Origin: Cupriavidus sp. WGlv3
GTDB lineage: Bacteria > Pseudomonadota > Gammaproteobacteria > Burkholderiales > Burkholderiaceae
Direction of reading: 5' to 3'
DNA length: 64,000 nt
NCBI RefSeq assembly: GCF_023952475.1
Contig: NZ_JALHRX010000022.1
Location: forward strand, 1-64,000
The translations under genes were made by a program, and so were the position numbers. The notes beneath the pieces are model-generated. The model did no database searches. It saw only the letters and a list, made by a program, of their open reading frames with translations, and was not told the DNA's origin. Within the stretch, counting starts at the first letter, position 1; every line of letters begins with the position of its first letter. This document shows positions 31,952 to 40,720 of the stretch, in pieces.

Positions 31952-32677
31952 TTAGTTTTGCTGGGTGACGCCGGCCTCGTCGCCCACGCCCGCCTGCATC
32001 AGCAGCACGGCGTCGCGCTTGTCGAGCAGGTGCTGGCGCAGGATCTCGGCCATGCGCTTGCCGTCGCGGGCTTCCAGTGCCGCCAGCATCTCTTCATGGT
32101 CGTGGATGGCGCTGTCCCATTTGGGCTTGCGGTAGTTGGAGCGAAAGCGCAGCGCCTGCAACCGCCGGTTCACCGCCAGGTAGGTCTGGCGCAGCGCCGC
32201 ATTGCGCGCCGCCAGGTTGATGCGGTCATGGATCTGGTGGTTCAGGCGGTAGTAGCCGGGCAGGTCTTCGTGGGCACGGCAGGCCAGCATCGCGTAGTGC
32301 AGGGCCTTCAGTTCGGCCAGCTCCACGGCGGTGATGCGCTCGCAAGCCAGTTCGCCGGAAAACGCCTCCAGGTTGCTCAACAGCTCGAAGGTATCGCGTA
32401 TTTCCGTCGCGGACAGCCGCGCGACGCTGGCGCCGCGGTTGGGCGAGATCTCGATCAGCCCTTCCGCCGCGAGCACCTTCAGCGCTTCGCGCAGCGGCGT
32501 GCGGGAGATGCCCAGGGTTTCCGACAGCTCGCGCTCATTGAGCTTGCGACCCGGCTCCAGTGCGCCCTCGATGATCAAGGTGCGCAGATGTGTCACCACG
32601 GTGTCGTGCAGGCGCTGACGTTCCACCGGGGGCAGTTGGCGCGGCAGGTCACGGTTGGAGTCGGCTTGGATTTGCAT
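31952..32677 (-). CDS. GntR-family regulator (FadR/FCD subfamily)
   Basis: A 241-residue regulator. The winged helix-turn-helix (GRKLNERELSETLGISRTPLREAL) is followed by an all-helical FCD domain from about residue 95. That domain has the acidic/His metal-ligand pattern (NHQIHDRINLAARN, HDHEEML) that usually binds a carboxylic acid. It is divergent from the aminotransferase-transporter-amidase cluster. Three copies of the near-palindrome TTGCATTCAA occur around the two start regions, one covering its own start codon, which suggests autorepression and control of the cluster. Confidence 0.9.
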   Translation of the reverse strand: MQIQADSNRDLPRQLPPVERQRLHDTVVTHLRTLIIEGALEPGRKLNERELSETLGISRTPLREALKVLAAEGLIEISPNRGASVARLSATEIRDTFELLSNLEAFSGELACERITAVELAELKALHYAMLACRAHEDLPGYYRLNHQIHDRINLAARNAALRQTYLAVNRRLQALRFRSNYRKPKWDSAIHDHEEMLAALEARDGKRMAEILRQHLLDKRDAVLLMQAGVGDEAGVTQQN

Positions 32678-32709
32678 TCAATTCGTCCTGTGGACAGATT
32701 GAATGCAAG
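32671..32709. promoter_or_regulatory. Candidate GntR operator pair at its own start
   Basis: TTGCATTCAAT at 32672-32682 and its inverted copy ATTGAATGCAA at 32698-32708 form an 11-bp inverted repeat 15 bp apart. Each half is also a TTG-N4-CAA mini-palindrome, like FCD-type operators. The first copy contains the GntR start codon (complement of CAT, 32675-32677). Confidence 0.6.
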
Positions 32710-32836
32710 TTTAGCAGCCGCTTAACAGGAACGCCAGATTGATCGTAAACCCGAGTTTCACCGAGATTTACCGGGTAAACGCTAGCGAAAAAGGTCCCGG
32801 CAGGACCTGTTTTTTCGTCACTCCTTTGCTAGAGTA

Positions 32837-32850
32837 TTTTGCATTCAAAA
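32837..32850. promoter_or_regulatory. Candidate GntR operator before the aminotransferase gene
   Basis: A perfect inverted repeat TTTTG-CATT-CAAAA containing the same TTGCATTCAA core as at the GntR gene, 18 bp upstream of ATG 32869. Binding here would block initiation or early elongation of the catabolic operon. Confidence 0.6.
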
Positions 32851-32868
32851 CTCAAACGGAGGAGTTCC

Positions 32869-34089
32869 ATGCTGAATCTCAACTTTCACCCCGCCGGCCG
32901 CCACTTCCTGCAAATCCCCGGTCCCAGCCCGGTGCCGGACCGCATCCTGCGCGCCATCAGCTATCCGACCATCGACCATCGCGGCCCGGAATTCGGCGCG
33001 CTGGGCCTGAAGGTGCTGGACGGGATCAAGAAGATCTTCAAGACCGAACACCCGGTGGTGATCTATCCGGCCTCGGGCACCGGCGCGTGGGAAGCCGCGC
33101 TGTCGAACACGCTGAGCCCCGGCGACACCGTGCTGATGTTCGAAACCGGCCACTTCGCCACGCTGTGGAAGAAGATGGCGGAGAACCTGGGCATCCGCCC
33201 TGAGTTCCTCGGCCTGCCCGGCATCGAAGGCTGGCGCAACGGCGTGCAGGCCGACATGATCGAGGCCCGCCTGCGCGCCGATGCCACGCATGCCATCAAG
33301 GCCGTATGCGTGGTGCACAACGAAACCTCGACCGGCGTGACGTCGGATATTGCGGCGGTGCGCCGAGCCATCGATGCGGCCGGGCACCCGGCGCTGCTGC
33401 TGGTCGACACCATCTCCGGGCTGGCCTCCGCCGACTATCGCCACGACGAGTGGGGCGTCGACGTGACCGTGTCGGGCTCGCAGAAGGGCTTGATGCTGCC
33501 GCCGGGCATCAGCTTCAACGCGGTGTCGCCCAAGGCCATCGAGGCTTCGCGCTTGGCCCGGCTGCCGCGCAGCTTCTGGGGCTGGAACGAGATCATCGAG
33601 ATGAACCGGACCGGCTACTGGCCCTACACCCCCAGCACCAACCTGCTGTACGGGTTGTCGGAAGCGCTCGACATGATCCTGGAGGAGGGCCTGGACAACG
33701 TCTTTGCCCGCCACCTGCGCCTGGCCGAGGCCTGCCGCCGCGCGGTCAGGGCCTGGGGCCTGGAGATCCAGTGCGCGGATCCGTCGGTCTACAGCCCGGT
33801 GCTGACCGGCGTGATGATGCCCGACGGCGTCGATGCGGACGTGGTGCGCCGCCACATCTACGAGCGCTTCAACATGTCGCTCGGCGCCGGCCTGGGCAAG
33901 GTCAAAGGCCGCATGTTCCGCATCGGCCATCTGGGCGACTGCAACGACCTCACGCTGATGGCCACGCTGGCCGGCTGCGAGATGGGGCTGAAGATCTCGG
34001 GCGTGCCGGTCGCCGCCAGCGGCACCATTGCCGCGATGGACTATCTCGCCGCGCATACCGTGCCGCTGTCGCTCCAGGCTGCCGCCTGA
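32869..34089 (+). CDS. Serine-glyoxylate/alanine-glyoxylate-type aminotransferase
   Basis: A 406-residue class V PLP aminotransferase. It opens with FLQIPGPSPVPDRILRAI, the substrate-loop signature of the AGT/SgaA/PucG group. The ASGTGAWEAALSN phosphate cup follows, and the PLP-binding Lys206 is in SGSQKGLMLPPG. Such enzymes transfer an amino group to glyoxylate, giving glycine. The donor may be serine, alanine or ureidoglycine, and sequence alone does not separate these. It is the first gene of a GntR-controlled cluster with transporters, an amidase and an FAH-family enzyme. A strong GGAGGAG ribosome site precedes ATG 32869. Confidence 0.85.
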   Translation: MLNLNFHPAGRHFLQIPGPSPVPDRILRAISYPTIDHRGPEFGALGLKVLDGIKKIFKTEHPVVIYPASGTGAWEAALSNTLSPGDTVLMFETGHFATLWKKMAENLGIRPEFLGLPGIEGWRNGVQADMIEARLRADATHAIKAVCVVHNETSTGVTSDIAAVRRAIDAAGHPALLLVDTISGLASADYRHDEWGVDVTVSGSQKGLMLPPGISFNAVSPKAIEASRLARLPRSFWGWNEIIEMNRTGYWPYTPSTNLLYGLSEALDMILEEGLDNVFARHLRLAEACRRAVRAWGLEIQCADPSVYSPVLTGVMMPDGVDADVVRRHIYERFNMSLGAGLGKVKGRMFRIGHLGDCNDLTLMATLAGCEMGLKISGVPVAASGTIAAMDYLAAHTVPLSLQAAA

Positions 34090-34203
34090 CGCAGCCTTTC
34101 CCATCCGCAACCGGGGCCGGCGCGTGCGCCGCCCCGGCCGGAAACTGATCGCAACGGATCAGCGCAGCACTGCCGTACCTGACAAAAAAACAGAGGAGAC
34201 GCT

Positions 34204-35508
34204 GTGGATACGACCCTGCAGGCGGGAACAAGGATCAGGACGTTCGAGGATGCGACCTATCGCAAGGTGAGCTGGAGGCTGGTGCCATTTTTGATGGTCT
34301 GCTTCCTGATCGCCTATCTCGACCGTGTCAACGTAGGTTTTGCCAAGCTCCAGATGTCGCAGCAACTGGGCTTCAGCGAAACCGTCTATGGGCTGGGCGC
34401 CGGGATTTTCTTTATCGGCTACTTCCTGTTCGAAGTGCCGAGCAACCTGGCATTGCACAAGTTCGGCGCCAAGGTGTGGATCGGCCGGATCATGATCACG
34501 TGGGGGATACTGTCCGCGTGCTTTGCCTTCGTCGAGACGCCAGCCCAGTTCTACACGCTGCGCTTCCTGCTGGGCCTGGCCGAGGCCGGCTTCACGCCCG
34601 GCATCGTGTATTACCTGTCGTGCTGGTATCCGTCGCACCGGCGCGCCAAGATCATGGCCATCTACTGCATGGGCTCGCCGCTGTCCGGCATCATCGGCAA
34701 TCCGCTGTCCGGCTTCCTGATGGGCAGCATGGCCGGCGTGGGCGGGTGGGGCGGCTGGCAATGGATGTTCATCATCGAGGCGGTGCCGGCGGTGCTGCTG
34801 GGTGCCTTCTGCTTCTACTACCTCGACAACTCCATCGCCAAGGCCAAGTGGCTCACGAGCGACGAGAAGCGCGTGCTCGAGCAGGCCAAGGCGGAGGACG
34901 TCAAGGCGGCGGATCCGCAGGCCCGCGTCGGCAAGGTGTTCACCGATCCGCGCGTCTGGCTGATCAGCCTGATCTGCTTTTGCTATGTCACGGGGCAGTA
35001 CGGCATCACGCTGTGGCTGCCGACCTTTATCAAGTCGACCGGCGTCGCCGACCCGCTCCATATCGGCCTGCTGAGCGCGATCCCGTACATGGCCGCCATC
35101 GTCGCGATGTATTTCTTCGGCCGTAGCGCCGACAAGCACCGCGAACGGCGCTGGCACCTGATCATCCCTTGCATGATGGGCGCGATCGGCTTCCTGGCGC
35201 TGCCATGGGTGATGCACAACACCGCGCTGTCGCTGGTGTTCCTGTCGATCGCCGCTGCCGGCATCCTGACCTGCACGCCGCTGTTCTGGTCCCTGCCGAC
35301 GGCGTTCCTCAGCGGCGCGGCAGCGGCCACGGCGATCGCCATGAGCAATTCGATCGGCAACCTGGCCGGCTTTACCAGCGGCTACATGATCGGCTACCTG
35401 CGCGACGTGACCCAGAGCGGCAACAGCGCTTACTACATGATCGCCGGCATGCTGGTCCTTGGGGCCTTCGCGATCTGGACCATTCCCGCCAGGCTGGTCA
35501 ACCGATAG
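34204..35508 (+). CDS. MFS transporter, anion:cation symporter-like (ACS) family
   Basis: A 434-residue inner-membrane permease with about 12 transmembrane segments. The N-terminal signature WRLVPFLMVCFLIAYLDRVN followed by VGFAKLQM is typical of the ACS family (tartrate, galactonate, phthalate and related organic anions). LGLAEAGFTPGIVYYLSCW and the inter-domain cytoplasmic loop are also typical. It starts with GTG after an AGGAG site. It lies 114 bp after the aminotransferase gene and 93 bp before the amidase gene, suggesting uptake of the cluster's substrate. The substrate is unknown. Confidence 0.9.
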   Translation: MDTTLQAGTRIRTFEDATYRKVSWRLVPFLMVCFLIAYLDRVNVGFAKLQMSQQLGFSETVYGLGAGIFFIGYFLFEVPSNLALHKFGAKVWIGRIMITWGILSACFAFVETPAQFYTLRFLLGLAEAGFTPGIVYYLSCWYPSHRRAKIMAIYCMGSPLSGIIGNPLSGFLMGSMAGVGGWGGWQWMFIIEAVPAVLLGAFCFYYLDNSIAKAKWLTSDEKRVLEQAKAEDVKAADPQARVGKVFTDPRVWLISLICFCYVTGQYGITLWLPTFIKSTGVADPLHIGLLSAIPYMAAIVAMYFFGRSADKHRERRWHLIIPCMMGAIGFLALPWVMHNTALSLVFLSIAAAGILTCTPLFWSLPTAFLSGAAAATAIAMSNSIGNLAGFTSGYMIGYLRDVTQSGNSAYYMIAGMLVLGAFAIWTIPARLVNR

Positions 35509-35601
35509 CCGGGCAGGGCGCGGCGCGGCCACCTTGCCGCGGCCCCGCCGCACTTCCCATCAACCCTACACGCGCCCGTGCCGGCGCATGGAAATCCCCT
35601 C

Positions 35602-37128
35602 ATGAAAACCTCGTACCAACCGGTGTCAGACGGCCCGGGCCAGCACGCGCCGTTCAGCGTGGTGGAAGCCACCGTTGCCGGCGCGCATGCCGCAATGCGC
35701 GACGACACGCTGACGGCGCGGCAGCTGGCCAGCCGCTGCCTGGACCGCATCGCCGCCTATGACCAGCGCGGCCCCGCGCTGCGCAGCATCCTGCAGGTCC
35801 ATCCGCAGGCGCTGGAAGAAGCGGATCGCCTCGACGCCGTCGCTGCGCGCAATCCGTCTCAACCGATGGCGCCGCTGCATGGCATGCCGGTGCTGGTCAA
35901 GGACAACATCGAATGCGCCGGCATGGCTACCACGGCGGGCGCCGAATGCCTGCGCGGCAACGAGTCCGGCAACGATGCCTTTGTCATCCGCCGCCTGCGC
36001 GAGGCGGGCGCGGTGGTGCTGGCCAAGACCAACCTGCACGAGCTTGCCTCCGGTGGCGAGACCGTCAGCACGCTGGGCGGGCAGACACTGAATCCCTATG
36101 ACCTGGCTCGCACGCCGGGTGGATCCAGCGGCGGCACCGCCGCCGGCATCGCCGCCAGCTTCGGCGTGCTTGGCATCGGCACCGACGGGGTCAATTCGAT
36201 CCGCTCTCCGGCGTCGGCCAACAGCCTGGTCGGACTGCGCCCGACCATGGGGCTGATCAGCCGGGCCGGGCTGGTCCCGTGCGGGCTGACGCAGGACACC
36301 ATCGGCCCGATCACGCGCACCGTTGCCGATACCGCGCTGGTGCTCGACGTCATCGCCGGCCATGACCCGGCCGATCCGGTCACCAGCGAAGGTGCCAGCC
36401 ATCTCCCGGCAAGCTATGCCGCGAGCCTAGACCGCGACGGACTCAGGGGCGCGCGCATCGGCGTGCTGCGCAGCTTCTTCGGCGGCCAGGACGTGCATCG
36501 ACCGGTCAACGCCGTGATGCAGCAGGCGCTGGCCGTCATCGCGGCGCAGGGCGCCGATCTGGTCGACATCGACGACGCGATCAGCCCCGACGAGCTGCTG
36601 GCTTCCACGCTGGTGCACCACTACGAGATGGCGCGCGATCTCGACGCCTACCTGTCGCAGCTGGCGCCTGGCGTGCGGGTGCGGTCCACGCAGGACATCA
36701 TCGCCGCGGGCGGCGTGCATCCCAGCGTGGCCGGAACGCTGGCCACCGCGGCCGCGCTGAGCGACCGGCAGCCCGAATACCGCGAGCGCATGCAGCGCCA
36801 GCACACCCTGCGCCAATGGCTGCGCGACCTGATGGCGCGCCACCGGCTTGATGCGCTGGTGTTTCCGCACCAGCGGCGGCTGGTGGTTCCGGTCGGCGAG
36901 ACCCAGGCCGAGCGCAACGGCGTGCTCGCGTCGGCCACCGGCTTTCCCGCCATCGTCATCCCGGCCGGGTTTTCCGCGCCCGAGCGCAATGCGCCGCAAG
37001 GCGTGCCGGTGGGGCTGGAATTCTTCGGCCTGCCTTTCACCGAGCCCGTGCTGTTGCGCCTGGCGTTTGCGGCCGAGCAGGCCTTGCAGGCCCGCCGGCC
37101 GCCGCACTCGACGCCGGCCCTGGAGTAA
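35602..37128 (+). CDS. Amidase (amidase-signature family)
   Basis: A 508-residue hydrolase with the complete Ser-cis-Ser-Lys triad. Lys100 is in VLVKDN, Ser175 in PGGSSGG, and nucleophile Ser199 in GTDGVNSIRSPAS. The 24-residue spacing between the two Ser is the same as in fatty-acid amide hydrolase. It cleaves an amide to acid and ammonia, and the natural substrate is unknown. ATG 35602 (MKTSYQPV) fits the family start; an in-frame ATG at 35578 would add eight residues. Between two MFS genes, it probably generates the organic acid handled by downstream enzymes. Confidence 0.9.
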   Translation: MKTSYQPVSDGPGQHAPFSVVEATVAGAHAAMRDDTLTARQLASRCLDRIAAYDQRGPALRSILQVHPQALEEADRLDAVAARNPSQPMAPLHGMPVLVKDNIECAGMATTAGAECLRGNESGNDAFVIRRLREAGAVVLAKTNLHELASGGETVSTLGGQTLNPYDLARTPGGSSGGTAAGIAASFGVLGIGTDGVNSIRSPASANSLVGLRPTMGLISRAGLVPCGLTQDTIGPITRTVADTALVLDVIAGHDPADPVTSEGASHLPASYAASLDRDGLRGARIGVLRSFFGGQDVHRPVNAVMQQALAVIAAQGADLVDIDDAISPDELLASTLVHHYEMARDLDAYLSQLAPGVRVRSTQDIIAAGGVHPSVAGTLATAAALSDRQPEYRERMQRQHTLRQWLRDLMARHRLDALVFPHQRRLVVPVGETQAERNGVLASATGFPAIVIPAGFSAPERNAPQGVPVGLEFFGLPFTEPVLLRLAFAAEQALQARRPPHSTPALE

Positions 37129-37237
37129 CGGCGCGCCGGAACGAAGTTTTATCGCTGCTCGACCAATGCCCGCCGCTCGCGGCGGCGCCAGGCTCGCGGG
37201 CACACCGCGGCACCTCTAGACGAGGAGGAGACAAAAG

Positions 37238-38686
37238 ATGGGCGCAGAAACTGTAGTTCAATCGCCGAATTCCCCCCAGCAGCACGAGCTGGACCGGGCC
37301 ATGGACGGCATCGGGGTGACCGCCTCGCACAAGAAGATCATCTTCATGATCATGCTGGGCGTGATGTTCGATGTGTTCGAGCAGAACGCCGTCGGCCTGA
37401 TCGGTCCCATGCTGCGCGAGCAGTGGGGGATTTCGGTGGCGGAAATCGGCTTTCTCAACACGCTGACGTTCAGCGCCGCCGCGCTGGGGCGCATTGGCTC
37501 GGGCTATATCGCCGACCGCTACGGCCGGCGCGCGATGCTGAGCGCCAACCTGCTGCTGTTCACGCTGGGCGCCATCATCTGTGCGCTGGCGCCGAACTAC
37601 TGGGTGCTGGCGGCGGGCCGCTTTATCGTCGGCATCGGCCTGGGCGGCGAGATCTCGATCGCCGTGACCATGCTGGCCGAGCTGTGCTCGACCCGCTTCC
37701 GCGGCACCGCGGTGGGCCTGGTCAGCGTCGGCAGCGGCGGCCTCGGCAATATGCTGGCGCCGGCATTCGGCCTGGCGGTCTTCGCCATGTTCCCGGGCCC
37801 GGACAGCTGGCGCTGGCTCTTTGCCTGCCTGGTGCTGCCGGCGTTCTTCGTCATCTTCTACCGGCGCTTTATCCCCGAGACGCCGCGCTTCCTGCTGTCC
37901 AAGGGCCGCGTCGACGAGGCCAACCGGGTGCTGTCGGTGCTGGCATCGGGAAAACTGGGCAAGCTAGATGGCGAGCCCACGCCTTATATCAAGGCGGCGG
38001 TGCAGGACGAAGCGCCGCGGGCCAAGGTGCGGCTGAGCGATATCTTCAAGGGCCGGCTGGGACGGCGCACCATCGCGCTGGGCATTGCGGTGTCGATGAC
38101 CTACGGCGCGCAGATCTCGGTGCTGACACTGATGCCGACCATCCTGATGGCGCAGGGCTATACCATCTCCAAGAGCTTTCTCTTCACCATGGTGATGCAG
38201 AGCGGCAGCCTGTTCGGCGCGCTGGCGGCGTCGTACTGCGGTTATCACATCCCGCGCAAGCGGGTGCTGACCGTCGGCGCGGGGCTGGCCTGCGCAGCGG
38301 GGCTGTGCTTCGGCTTCCTGACGTATAACGTGGCGCTGGTGCTGCTGTTCGGCGCGGCCTTCACCTTCTGCGTGGTGTTGCTGAATACCTCGATCTGGAT
38401 CTTCGCGCCGGAACAGTATCCTACCCATGTGCGCGCGTTCGGCACCTCGGTGATCCTGGCGCTGGGCACGCTGGCGGGGGCGCTGACGCCGCTGATCAGC
38501 GGGCGCGTGTTCGAGACCTACGGCGTCGGCGGCATGTTCAGCATGCTGGCGGCCATGTATGGCGTCTTTGCGCTGGCGGTGCAGTTTGCGCCTGAGACCT
38601 TCGGCCGCGCCATGGGCGAGACCGACGACGACGCCGAAGGCCAGCGCGAGATCCGCGGCGAAACGGCCAACGCCAGCGCTTCCTGA
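37238..38686 (+). CDS. MFS transporter, aromatic-acid/sugar-porter-like
   Basis: A 482-residue permease with 12 predicted helices. MFS motif A appears as GSGYIADRYGRRAML in the loop between helices 2 and 3, and GRFIVGIGLGGEISIAVTML and RFRGTAVGLVSVGSGGLGN are typical of metabolite:H+ symporters (AAHS/SP type). The central loop and C-terminal tail are charged. A strong GAGGAGGAGAC ribosome site precedes ATG 37238. It is the second transporter in the cluster and is only distantly similar to the ACS-type one, so the two probably carry different compounds, such as the amide and its product. Confidence 0.88.
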   Translation: MGAETVVQSPNSPQQHELDRAMDGIGVTASHKKIIFMIMLGVMFDVFEQNAVGLIGPMLREQWGISVAEIGFLNTLTFSAAALGRIGSGYIADRYGRRAMLSANLLLFTLGAIICALAPNYWVLAAGRFIVGIGLGGEISIAVTMLAELCSTRFRGTAVGLVSVGSGGLGNMLAPAFGLAVFAMFPGPDSWRWLFACLVLPAFFVIFYRRFIPETPRFLLSKGRVDEANRVLSVLASGKLGKLDGEPTPYIKAAVQDEAPRAKVRLSDIFKGRLGRRTIALGIAVSMTYGAQISVLTLMPTILMAQGYTISKSFLFTMVMQSGSLFGALAASYCGYHIPRKRVLTVGAGLACAAGLCFGFLTYNVALVLLFGAAFTFCVVLLNTSIWIFAPEQYPTHVRAFGTSVILALGTLAGALTPLISGRVFETYGVGGMFSMLAAMYGVFALAVQFAPETFGRAMGETDDDAEGQREIRGETANASAS

Positions 38687-38763
38687 AGCCTGGCCGAGCC
38701 CGCCAGCGTGCGGGCGCGGCTTGCCAGGCAATATTTGTTGATCCACAAGGAATCATCCAAGTC

Positions 38764-39528
38764 ATGACCACCACCGATATCGACTGCGTCGCCCAGGCCC
38801 TGCTCAGCGCGCGGCGCGAACACCGCTGCGCCGATGCGCACGCATTTGCCACGGCACTCGACAACGCCGAGCAGGCCTACGCGGTGCAAGCCATCGTTGC
38901 GCAAGCAATGGGCTGGCAAGAGCCCGGCGCCGCGTACTGGAAATCCGGCGGCCCCTCGCGCGAGGCCACGCTGACCCATGCGCGTCTGCCGGCGGGCGGG
39001 GTCTGGACCAGCCCCGCGCACGCCGGCGACTTCCCCTTTACATGGCGCGGCATCGAGGCGGAGATCGCGCTGCGGCTGGGGCAGGGCGTGGACGCGGCGC
39101 AAGCGGCCAGCCTCGACTATGCCGGCGCGGCTGCACTGGTCGAGGCGATGGCGGTGTCCATCGAGATCGTCGATTCGCGCTGGCAGCAGTACGTGGCAGC
39201 CCCTGCCTTGCTGAAGCTGGCGGATCTGCAGGCGCATGGCGCATTGGTACTAGGGGCGTGGCGCGACTATGCCGCGCGCGACTGGGCCAGCCAGCGCTGC
39301 CTGGTGCAGATCGGCGCGCAAACCTTCGAGCGCCGCGGCGCCCACGCGCTGGGCGATCCGGCCTATGGACTGGTTGCATGGCTGCGCCATGCCACGCGCG
39401 ACGGGGCACGCGTCGAGGCCGGCACGGTAGTCACCACCGGCACCTGGGTCGGCATCCTCGATGCCGCCGCCGGCGACCTGGTGACGGTGGCGTTCGATGG
39501 TATCGGCGAGGCCTCGGTCCAGCTCTGA
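38764..39528 (+). CDS. Fumarylacetoacetate hydrolase/2-keto-4-pentenoate hydratase-family protein
   Basis: A 254-residue enzyme of the FAH superfamily. The YWKSGGPSREATLTHARLP segment, the metal-site FTWRGIEAEIALRLG with paired Glu, and VEAMAVSIEIVDSRW with the third ligand are diagnostic of the hydratase/decarboxylase branch. A Lys at GGP-adjacent WKSG fits the catalytic lysine. These act on 2-oxo acids with Mg2+. It closes the GntR-controlled cluster 77 bp after the second MFS gene and is convergent with the DUF2474 gene. A small GCGCACCGGTGCGC palindrome lies between. Confidence 0.85.
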   Translation: MTTTDIDCVAQALLSARREHRCADAHAFATALDNAEQAYAVQAIVAQAMGWQEPGAAYWKSGGPSREATLTHARLPAGGVWTSPAHAGDFPFTWRGIEAEIALRLGQGVDAAQAASLDYAGAAALVEAMAVSIEIVDSRWQQYVAAPALLKLADLQAHGALVLGAWRDYAARDWASQRCLVQIGAQTFERRGAHALGDPAYGLVAWLRHATRDGARVEAGTVVTTGTWVGILDAAAGDLVTVAFDGIGEASVQL

Positions 39529-39553
39529 GGCCGCGCACCGGTGCGCGAGGGCG

Positions 39554-39709
39554 TCAGCTGTGGAAGCCGACGCCCCGCATGATCAGCCGCAGCACCCACG
39601 CAGCCACGCCCAGCGCCGCCACGCTGGCGGCCCAGATCAGCACCAGCCAGCCGACGCGGCGCAGCCAGGTGCCGGTGCGGGTGCCGCTGTCCGTATGCGG
39701 CGCGCCCAT
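39554..39709 (-). CDS. DUF2474-family small subunit-like protein of the bd oxidase
   Basis: A 51-residue protein with one transmembrane helix (RRVGWLVLIWAASVAALGVAAWVL). Its ATG overlaps the cioB stop by one base (TGATG), so it is translationally coupled. DUF2474 proteins are found after cioB in proteobacteria and are comparable to CydX, the small stabilising subunit of E. coli cytochrome bd. It lies in a different frame inside the end of a longer spurious frame, so it can be missed. Confidence 0.85.
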   Translation of the reverse strand: MGAPHTDSGTRTGTWLRRVGWLVLIWAASVAALGVAAWVLRLIMRGVGFHS

Positions 39710-40716
39710 CAGTGATAGCCCTCGCCGTGGCGGACCTTGCCGCGGAACACGTAGTAGGCCCACACCGTGTACATCAGGATGAAGGGCACGATGAAGAGCG
39801 CGCCCACCAGCGCAAAGCCCTGGCTTTGCGGCGGCCCCGCGGCCTCCCAGATCGAGATCCCGGGCGGGATGATATTGGGCCAGACGCTGATCGCCAGGCC
39901 GCTGTAGCCCAGGAACACCAGTCCCAGCGCATACAGGAAGGGCGAGATATCGGGCTCGCGGCGCAGCGCGCGCATCAGCATGAACATGCACAGCGCCACC
40001 AGGATCGGCACCGGCGAGAACCAGAACAGGTTGGGCAGGCTGAACCAGCGCTGCGCAATCTCGGGATGGGTCAGCGGCGTCCACAGGCTGATCACGGCGA
40101 TCACCGCCAGCAGCAGCCATGCCAGCGTGCCGGTCAAACGGATCATGCGCTGCTGCAGGTCGCCCTCGGTCTTCATGATCAGCCAGGTGCTGCCCAACAC
40201 CGTATAAGCCACGATCAGTCCCACGCCGCAGAACAGCGGGAACGGCGCCAGCCAGTCCAGCGGCCCGCCGGCAAAACGGTGGCCCTCCAGCTTGATGCCG
40301 TCGATATAGGCGCCCAGCGCCACACCCTGAAAGAAGGCGGCCGTAGCCGAGCCGAGGATGAAGGCGGCATCCCACACCGGGCGTTCGCGGTCATTGGCCT
40401 TGAAGCGGAACTCGAACGCCACGCCGCGGAAGATCAGGCCCAGCAGCATCAGCATCAGCGGCAGGTAGAGCGCGCTCAGCACCACCGAATACGCCAGCGG
40501 GAACGCCGCCAGCAGCCCGGCGCCGCCCAGCACCAGCCAGGTCTCGTTGCCGTCCCAGACCGGCGCGACGGTGTTCATCATCACGTCGCGGTCATGCCGG
40601 TCGGGCACGAACGGGAACAGCATGCCGATGCCCAGGTCGAAGCCGTCCATCACCACGTACATCATCACGCCGAAGAAGATGATGACGATCCAGAGAAGCG
40701 AGAGGTCGATGCCCAT
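39709..40716 (-). CDS. cioB: Cytochrome bd-type (cyanide-insensitive) ubiquinol oxidase subunit II
   Basis: A 335-residue membrane protein with about 8-9 helices. The N-terminus LLWIVIIFFGVMMYVVMDGFDLGIG and VAPVWDGNETWLVLGGAGLLAAFP are the family signatures of CydB/CioB. This subunit completes the quinol:O2 oxidoreductase in the inner membrane. It starts 4 bp after the cioA stop and overlaps the DUF2474 gene. No haem ligands are expected in this subunit. Confidence 0.93.
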   Translation of the reverse strand: MGIDLSLLWIVIIFFGVMMYVVMDGFDLGIGMLFPFVPDRHDRDVMMNTVAPVWDGNETWLVLGGAGLLAAFPLAYSVVLSALYLPLMLMLLGLIFRGVAFEFRFKANDRERPVWDAAFILGSATAAFFQGVALGAYIDGIKLEGHRFAGGPLDWLAPFPLFCGVGLIVAYTVLGSTWLIMKTEGDLQQRMIRLTGTLAWLLLAVIAVISLWTPLTHPEIAQRWFSLPNLFWFSPVPILVALCMFMLMRALRREPDISPFLYALGLVFLGYSGLAISVWPNIIPPGISIWEAAGPPQSQGFALVGALFIVPFILMYTVWAYYVFRGKVRHGEGYH

Positions 40717-40720
40717 GGTG

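Noticed and set aside
29701..31968. A 755-codon plus-strand open frame opposite the phosphodiesterase lipoprotein.
   Set aside because: Antisense shadow with low-complexity Arg/Gly/Val composition, and no ribosome site or domain.
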